From: Gnetum montanum
Taxonomy: Eukaryota > Streptophyta > Gnetopsida > Gnetales > Gnetaceae
DNA length: 64,000 bases
Direction: 5' to 3'
NCBI GenBank assembly: GCA_015680685.1
Contig: MNCI01019012.1
Coordinates: 6,116-70,115, forward strand
The notes beneath the pieces are model-generated. The model searched no databases. It was not told where the DNA came from and saw nothing but the letters and a program-made list of their open reading frames with translations. The position numbers were made by a program, and so were the translations under genes. Shown here piece after piece: positions 57,810 through 64,000 of the stretch. Numbering within the stretch: the first letter of the stretch is position 1; each line of letters opens with the position of its first letter.

Positions 57810-58465
57810 CTACAACCCCACTATCCATTAGCATTCATGTTGGGTAGTGTACCATCCACAAAGTACACGTAGATGATGGTGCAACAACAAATGTAGTCTT
57901 GTACTCCGTCATTAACAAGCTAGGCCTAGCAGATGAAATCAGACCAACCACAACCATGTGTCTAAAATCCTTCACTGGATCACGTGTCACAGTTAAGGGT
58001 ACAATCAACTTAGCCTTTGTGGCAAGAGAGAAATTCCCCACTAGTGCAGATTTCACTATTATAGAGGAGATGCCAAATTTCAACATGATTCTAGGTAGGC
58101 CTTGGCTAGCCCAACTAAGGGCCATCTCCTCTCCCATCCACCAAGAAATCCACCTTTCATACGAAGGTGGTCAAGTTATCATCCATGGTGATAATGTTTC
58201 CTCTTCAACTATCCACAACATAGACATGGCACAAGTTTTGAAAGAAGAGTTTCTTGGTGGTACACCTACGGTAACTAACACAACGCCTAAGGCTAACATA
58301 CCCGAACGAGTGGTTGAAGCCAATAACTTCCCAGAGGATCCTAAGCCTTGCACACTCCCTAATCTAGGCCTGATTAGGAAGCAACTACATGACCAAGACT
58401 TTCCCTTCGCCAAAAATGTGCTAGGTGCTTGCCTACCCTTTGCCTCCACTTGCCATGCATTTTGA
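57810..58465 (+). pseudogene. pro: Retropepsin of array unit 2
   Basis: Open frame 57899-58465. Just upstream VHVDDGATTNVV gives the active-site region with DDG, then FNMILGRPWLAQLRAISSPI and a C-terminal tail to the stop at 58463. This is the best-kept reading frame in the window (188 codons without a stop). No RT follows before the LTR. Confidence 0.85.
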
Positions 58466-60318
58466 CATTCATTTACATCACACTAGCCTATGCGTTTACA
58501 TTTTTCCCACTCACTTAGATCACAGATTTTTCTTTGTTTATACATTCATCAACTTAGTTTACACATTGCATCTGAAAAACATCAAACATAAAAAAACATA
58601 AAAATATAAAAACACATGGCCCGAAAAGGCATTAAACTGGCTTACGGCCTGGAATGGCCTAAAACTACCACTTTTGCATTGCTTTTCTTTCATTCATACA
58701 TTTTAAGTCTATTTACAACAGGTGTTACTTGATGTTGTTTTCTTTCTAGTTGATTTTTGCAGGATATTGCAGATACACAGCATGACCATGCATGCAAAAT
58801 CACACCTTACACAAGCAAGGTAAGTCCCAGTCCGCTATGACTATAAACTAGCACAGATAGTCCCGCTATGACTATAAACTGGCACAGAAAGTCTGCTATA
58901 ACTATAAACTAGCACAACTCGTCCTTGAGTCATGACAATAAATTGACACCACAGAGCTTCATCCGGTATGACACTAAACTACCACATCTATCCGCCATGA
59001 TGTGAAACTAGCATCCAGAGTCCACTAAGACTATAAACTAGTTTGCCTCTTCATAGTCTGCTACGACTTTAAACTAGCAATGCGCAGTCCACTACGATGC
59101 TAAACTACCACCGTCCAAATGGTTATGATGTGAAATTAACCTGCAATAGTCTACTAAGACTATAAACTGGCGACATAATCAATGACCAGGAAATACTTGA
59201 AAAGATCTATTGCTATAATTGGTTGTATCTATTCCACAAAAACTCGCTGCATAATTTGTCTTATGGACCCAGATGAACCTGATACTATTCTATCTGCTTT
59301 GAAATCACACATGGTGGCTCCATCTCCTCAGTTGTTTTCAAGTTTAAAGTGCTTAGTTAACCGAATCATTTTTGGTTTTCTTGTCTTCTTGGAGTTGTGT
59401 TTGCAAGATGACATGCCTAAGGTGTTCGTGCATAGATGCACTTCATCATGATGACAAGGTATCACATTCTTCCTAATGTCCACAACTGGGTTAATCAATC
59501 CGTTCATAAGTACACTCCCGATACATTCCCTATTCCCCATCATATTCCCCTTATCCTATTCAATTACACCCCCTTGATACATTCTACTCATCCTAAAGCT
59601 CTTGATACACTATTGCACACTCTAATTCTCTAAGCAGTTGCAATGCAAAACATAGTACATGGTGCATGATACAAATGCAAGTGCATGAGCACGAGTATAG
59701 CACTGAAAGTAAGCTCTTCCACAAAGAACAAAAAAAAAGAGAAAATAAAAAACAAACAAAAATAAAGAAAAGAACAAAAAAGACCAAAGAGCAAAATGCA
59801 CGAAAAGGTCATCATGACCCCATTGATACTATAGACCAAAGACCATTGGCTCTTCTCATACAAGCCCCAGGTGGGAAGGCAATTGTCTTAGAAAAATAGT
59901 TACACTCATGTCTCAAACGATCATGTTGCACATCATCGCATGGCTTTGGATATTTACAACGAGCTCTTGTAAACACTCTACAAGAGTCCTATTTCTCCAA
60001 AGAATGCACTCCCTATGTCTTGGTTCTGAGTTTGCTGAAAACCAGCTACCGACAAGAACTAAAGATATGGCTTGTTCATGTGAGAGCATTCCTCTCCCAC
60101 AATTCCAATAGAAATCATAACCCTTGATCAACTCTTGATTTCCCTAGTTACAACCAATCCCCTTGCATCTTGAATTGCATTTCCCCCAATCCCATGTACT
60201 TTTGAACACAATGCAATGACATCCAATCAAGGGCCGACAGATAATGCTTGGTACTTGGTTGTTCATGGTGTTTTGCACTTCTTTGGTGATGCCTCTCGAG
60301 TGAATTCCTCTAGATGTC
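58466..60318 (+). other. Non-coding 3' half of array unit 2
   Basis: Same order as in unit 1: GGCCCGAAAAGGC / GGCCTGGAATGGCC block (58618-58662), splice-like TTTTTGCAG|GATATT near 58765, TATGACTATAAACT repeats (58826-59175), an A-rich run near 59730-59780 and unassigned DNA. No polymerase motif. Confidence 0.65.
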
Positions 60319-60334
60319 AACAAAGAGGGACCAA
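60319..60334 (+). other. Polypurine tract of array unit 2
   Basis: AACAAAGAGGGACCAA before TGAAACACC, one base different from unit 1. Confidence 0.9.
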
Positions 60335-61858
60335 TGAAACACCACTAATTTAGGCCTAACACTTTGAAACAAGAACAACCCAGAGCCTTCTTAGCTTTCA
60401 GGAGGCAAAAATTTGACTAAGTCAAGCTTGCTCAAGCCAGCTTGCTCATGCTAGCTTGTCCTGGGCACTCATGCTGGCTTGTCCTAGGCACTCACGCTAG
60501 CTTGAAAATTTTCTCACTCACGTTGCACTCACGTTGGCTACATGAGTCCAGTGTGAGCAATTGTAAGAGCCTCAAAACTGAGTGAAAATGATTTTATTCA
60601 AAGGTCCTCAGGGTTCATTGTTGACAACTTTAAGTCCCAGCCTCTAGAATTCTAGATTTTAGGTCCAAAATTGCAAGTTTTTGCAACTCACACTGTGGTC
60701 AAGCTGCACTCACACTGGCAACGTGAGTCCAACGTGAGCTGCCAAAAGTGGCTCAAAACAAGTCACTCTCAAGCTCAGGTTTTGACTTGTAGATCACTCT
60801 CAAGGTCAGACACAGTCAAGAAATCATTGCACTTAAAGAAAAGGCTTCAAAAATCAAAATTTGATGTGAAATATGTTATTTTTAGCTCACTCACGCTGAG
60901 GTCACGCTGACAACGTGCGTGCAGCATGAGCACTGGTCACACCTAGTCAAAAGCACACCAAACACACACTAAGGACATGGCAAGACAAAATCAACTCATG
61001 CTGGGAGCCCTAGTGAAATAGAGATGCCTCAAACACCCACAAAACCACTCAAATCAACATCCTGCAGCAGTTGATCCATTGATCAAGTGAGCTAGGATTA
61101 GATTTTCTTTTTGTACACTACCATTTTCATTGTAAATTTTACACATTGTAAGATATAGTGCATCCAGTCAAGAACATAGGCTACCTACACACATCCAATC
61201 GACACACAGCTATCCATCAGACACGTGTCACATGATCAGTTTTCCTCTCATCTCTCAGCCGTTGATTCCATCTATGAATTCCACATCTGAGCCTGGCCAA
61301 ACCTTATAAATACCCTGTCAATTCACATAAACAAGGTTGGCAATTTTGAAGGTTGACAGCTTAGGAAACATAGGCCAGCAATCCTTGGATGCTCAAGCAC
61401 ACTTGACTCCTAGCATCCAGGCACTTCTAAAATACACCACCCTAGGGCTTAGCATTTGACTTGCCATCCACACGCGCAGCTATGCTTTGACCGATGCACA
61501 TACTTTCTAAGCGATACCATACAGTTCATTTTTCCAGCCATTATATTGTTTGTTTTGTTTTAAATTCGGTTTATACTTTGATTACAATATTGTTTTTTTC
61601 TGTTCAAGCTCTGTTTGCATCTCATATATCATTGTTTACATTTCGTATGTTATCAGTTACGATAACCCCAGTGCAAGCCATAGTTTACATTTGGGGAAGT
61701 CCTTGGTTGATTTACGTGCAGACCATCCAAGGCACTCTGCCTTCGTTTTCTTTTCTAGCTTGCCCTCACCTGAAGGCAGGGTTAGCTGTACCCATCCAAC
61801 GATCTTTCGGTGTTTTTCTTTCCCTTCCAACCTTACACCAATGATTTCAATCAGTACA
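60335..61858 (+). repeat. LTR C of the tandem array
   Basis: It is 1524 bp, TGAAACACC to CAGTACA, followed directly by the target duplication GTACC. TATAAATA at 61305-61312. U3 has CTCACGCTAGC-type words at 60425-60560 and 60885-60935. Confidence 0.9.
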
Positions 61859-61863
61859 GTACC

Positions 61864-62056
61864 TAAGTATACCAAGGACCATCATTTGGGGTAATGGCAA
61901 GATGCTTGTCTCTCAAGTTAAAGACCTAGGTTCAACCTTGGGCATAGCCACTTTAGGAGGTTAGGTTTTCCCTTACCTACCAACCCTTCTAGGATCCCGT
62001 TTAGCAGGATGAGCACTGTGCTCTAAGTGATGATCCTTTTTCAATATGTAAGTATA
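61864..62056 (+). mobile_element. tRNA-type SINE candidate with 8-bp target duplication
   Basis: TAAGTATA stands at 61864-61871 and again at 62049-62056. Between them (177 bases) is an A-box-like TGGGGTAATGG (61887-61897) and, 31 bases on, a B-box-like GGTTCAACCTT (61929-61939, consensus GGTTCRANNCC). A T-rich tail (CCTTTTTCAATATG) ends it. I cannot match it to a named SINE family. Confidence 0.6.
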
Positions 62057-64000
62057 TTAACCCATTGAACACCTTTAGAAAAACATAAACTTTGATATAT
62101 ATTTATTATATATCTCTATAATTTAACTAAGATCTTTTTCTTCTTCAAACAATTAAGTCTTATCATCAAATGCTCTTGACTCATGAATAAGGAACACAAT
62201 TTCAACAAACTAATATTATACAATCTCTAGATGAGGAGAAAGATTGTTGACTTGAATCTTCCAGGATCTCTTCTACAGGAAGAAGATTCATGCATTCTGC
62301 AATGGTATGTTCTCCTTCCCAACCAAATTTCGGAGTCTTAAGTATTCTTAGTTTACACGTATCTAGTGCAACTAGCCAATGCTATTATCAATTAACATTC
62401 CCCTAGTAGGGTTTTCCAGTTTAGTTTAATTATCTAATTCATATTTAGCCATGTTTATCTATTTCCAAAGCATAGTAGTAGTGCAAGGCTAGTCATATTT
62501 TCTTGCAATCGGTAGCTAGTTTGTTCATTTAAAATAGATAATGTAATAACTATCACACAAAAGAGGGATTGAATAGAAGTTGAAGAGTCCAAGAATGGAG
62601 GTGGGAGCTAGGTTAGAGCTACCTTCAACTTTGAGCTTAGATTAAACAACTTCTACCCTTAGCAACCCAAAGCTAAGGGTTAAAACTATGCAATCTTAGC
62701 TAACACCTTATCCATCTTTCGAAACTCACATTGGGTTTCTATTAGTGATAGCAAGGAAGGTTGCCATATCTAAAAGTGATGCATGGAAGTGTAGTAGAGT
62801 TCTAGAAAGTATTCAAACTAGCAGGACAAGAATAAATGGTTCATTTCCCTCATGTTTTCTATAATATATTTGATTTGTAGTTAGACAATTCCTTCATTCC
62901 ACCCATCTATGTACTATTAGACTACATCATTTCCTAAAAGTGTTGATTTTGTGTGGCCACTATCTTAAGGAACTCCTCAATGTAACCAGTTCATTGATTT
63001 TCTATTTAATAGTAGGTGTTGGATGAGAATCGAAGTGGATGCTACACAAGACCCTTATAAGCAACCGCATATCCAAAAATAGGTGTGTCATATTTGAAGT
63101 GAATAAAAATAACAAGAGAAGACTATGTAAGGATACGTTTTAGATCATAGGGGTGGCCTAGCCGAATGGTAGCTAACTCTTGTAGGTAACTCTTGTAATG
63201 AGACCTAAAAGAGAAAACTTCAAAGGGACTTTGCAATAACTAGAAGTGTAGGTAGACTCATCCATGTGAATTGGCATGACATTGATTTTCAGGTAAGTAC
63301 TAAATCATTCAGCTTTCCAAAATATATGAAATGTTCTTTGCTAAGAGAAGTGCTTATGGTGGATAAGAAATAGGGAAGGAAGATGACTGCATGGCTTATA
63401 GACAAGGGTAATCATCATCAGGGTAATCAACTGATGATGCTGAATATGATTTACTATGCTCTATGCACCATGTAGGGAGGCAAGTCCACCCTGTTTAGTA
63501 AGAACTACTTTAATAGGTTGATGCAGAAATCGCTGTTATGGAGGTGCAAAGATTAATTTTGCTAGAGGAGAGGCAAATAAGTGGATTCCACTATTATGAA
63601 GAACTCTAGGTAGAAGGCAGAGTATGGGTCAAGACCGAAAGCAAGCTTCAATCACTCTGCGTCTAACCTTGTCTCTAGCTTGCGAAGAGATGTGTGGTTA
63701 GACAGATACTGAAATTATGGGAATTATGTATTAATCAGGTTTCTAGAATCTTGAAAAAAAAATCCTACCTTATTAAATATTAAAATTAAGTTTTCAAAGT
63801 AAATCCATCAAACAGCTCCTGGAAGCCATCATCCTGAGTATTTATTTTCTCATCAAACAAAATGTCAACCTCACAACGAAATGATGTGTTCAAGTCGCAA
63901 TAACTCTCGCAATTAATACAAACAGTCGTCAGTCCTCAGGATGAGTTGCAATCAGCCCCCTCGCTCTCTCACAACCATCAGTCTCCTTCGGGTACCAATC
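62057..64000. other. No gene or element recognised
   Basis: AT-rich to mid-GC DNA with no open frame above 60 codons and no LTR ends. A lone tRNA A-box-like word TAGCCGAATGG lies near 63161, without a B box. It may be part of an old element beyond the window. Confidence 0.5.

Larger units (their letters stand above)
45442..61858 (+). mobile_element. Three-LTR tandem array of a non-autonomous Tat-like element
   Basis: Three LTRs (45442-46906, 52658-54359, 60335-61858) separate two near-copies of the internal region (46907-52657 and 54360-60334). GTACC stands at 45437-45441 and 61859-61863, and nothing like it flanks the middle LTR, so the whole array shares one insertion site. Each internal region holds gag and protease but no RT, RNase H or integrase. 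Such arrays arise by unequal recombination between LTRs of sister copies, or at insertion. Confidence 0.92.

Noticed and set aside
63150-63235. Possible tRNA gene (GGGGTGGCCTAGCCGAATGG)
   Set aside because: The A box is good but there is no B box or cloverleaf with a matching acceptor stem. At most it is a broken SINE head.

Overview
This window looks like intergenic DNA of a seed plant with a large, repeat-rich genome. It is AT-rich and shows no tightly packed open genes. Almost all of it is layered, decayed LTR retrotransposons of plant type: Ty3/gypsy Athila-like and Tat-like families, with primer-binding sites, polypurine tracts and target-site duplications still readable. The species cannot be named from the sequence.

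Layout. (1) 1-7146: AT-rich DNA with a roughly 100-bp tandem repeat, a long decayed glutamine-rich coiled-coil frame (2588-about 5380, + strand) and an Athila-type LTR (5572-6502). (2) 7147-17388: a complete but dead Athila-like element on the - strand, with two LTRs of about 930 bp, gag, pol and a 3' extra frame. (3) 17389-20116: another coiled-coil frame of the same kind with its own 3' LTR. (4) 21023-44688: an old non-autonomous element on the - strand with a tRNA-iMet-type primer site. Two later insertions split it: a solo Athila-type LTR (21588-22537, perfect CAATC duplication) and a giant Tat-like element (25122-43672, - strand). (5) 45442-61858: a three-LTR tandem array (LTR-internal-LTR-internal-LTR, + strand) with one GTACC duplication at its outer ends. 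Its internal regions carry gag and protease but no reverse transcriptase or integrase. (6) 61872-62048: a tRNA-type SINE candidate with an 8-bp duplication. (7) 62057-64000: nothing recognised.

How the parts relate. The Tat-like element and the three-LTR array share the LTR start (TGAAACACC), the polypurine tract, the primer-binding site, the TATA region, homologous gag and protease, and two families of short tandem repeats in the same order. The array therefore looks like a shortened partner of the Tat-like element that would have needed its enzymes in trans.

The most unusual object lies inside the Tat-like element. On the opposite strand, between protease and reverse transcriptase, is a decayed gene of about nine exons (33043-37105) with its own TATA box. 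Six of its splice junctions keep the reading frame. It has an acidic stretch and a coiled coil and belongs to no family I recognise. All coding frames in the window are broken, mostly by TAG, TGA and TAA codons that read as C-to-T decay of CAG, CGA and CAA. Three single Ns are each flanked by a direct repeat and look like assembly joins.
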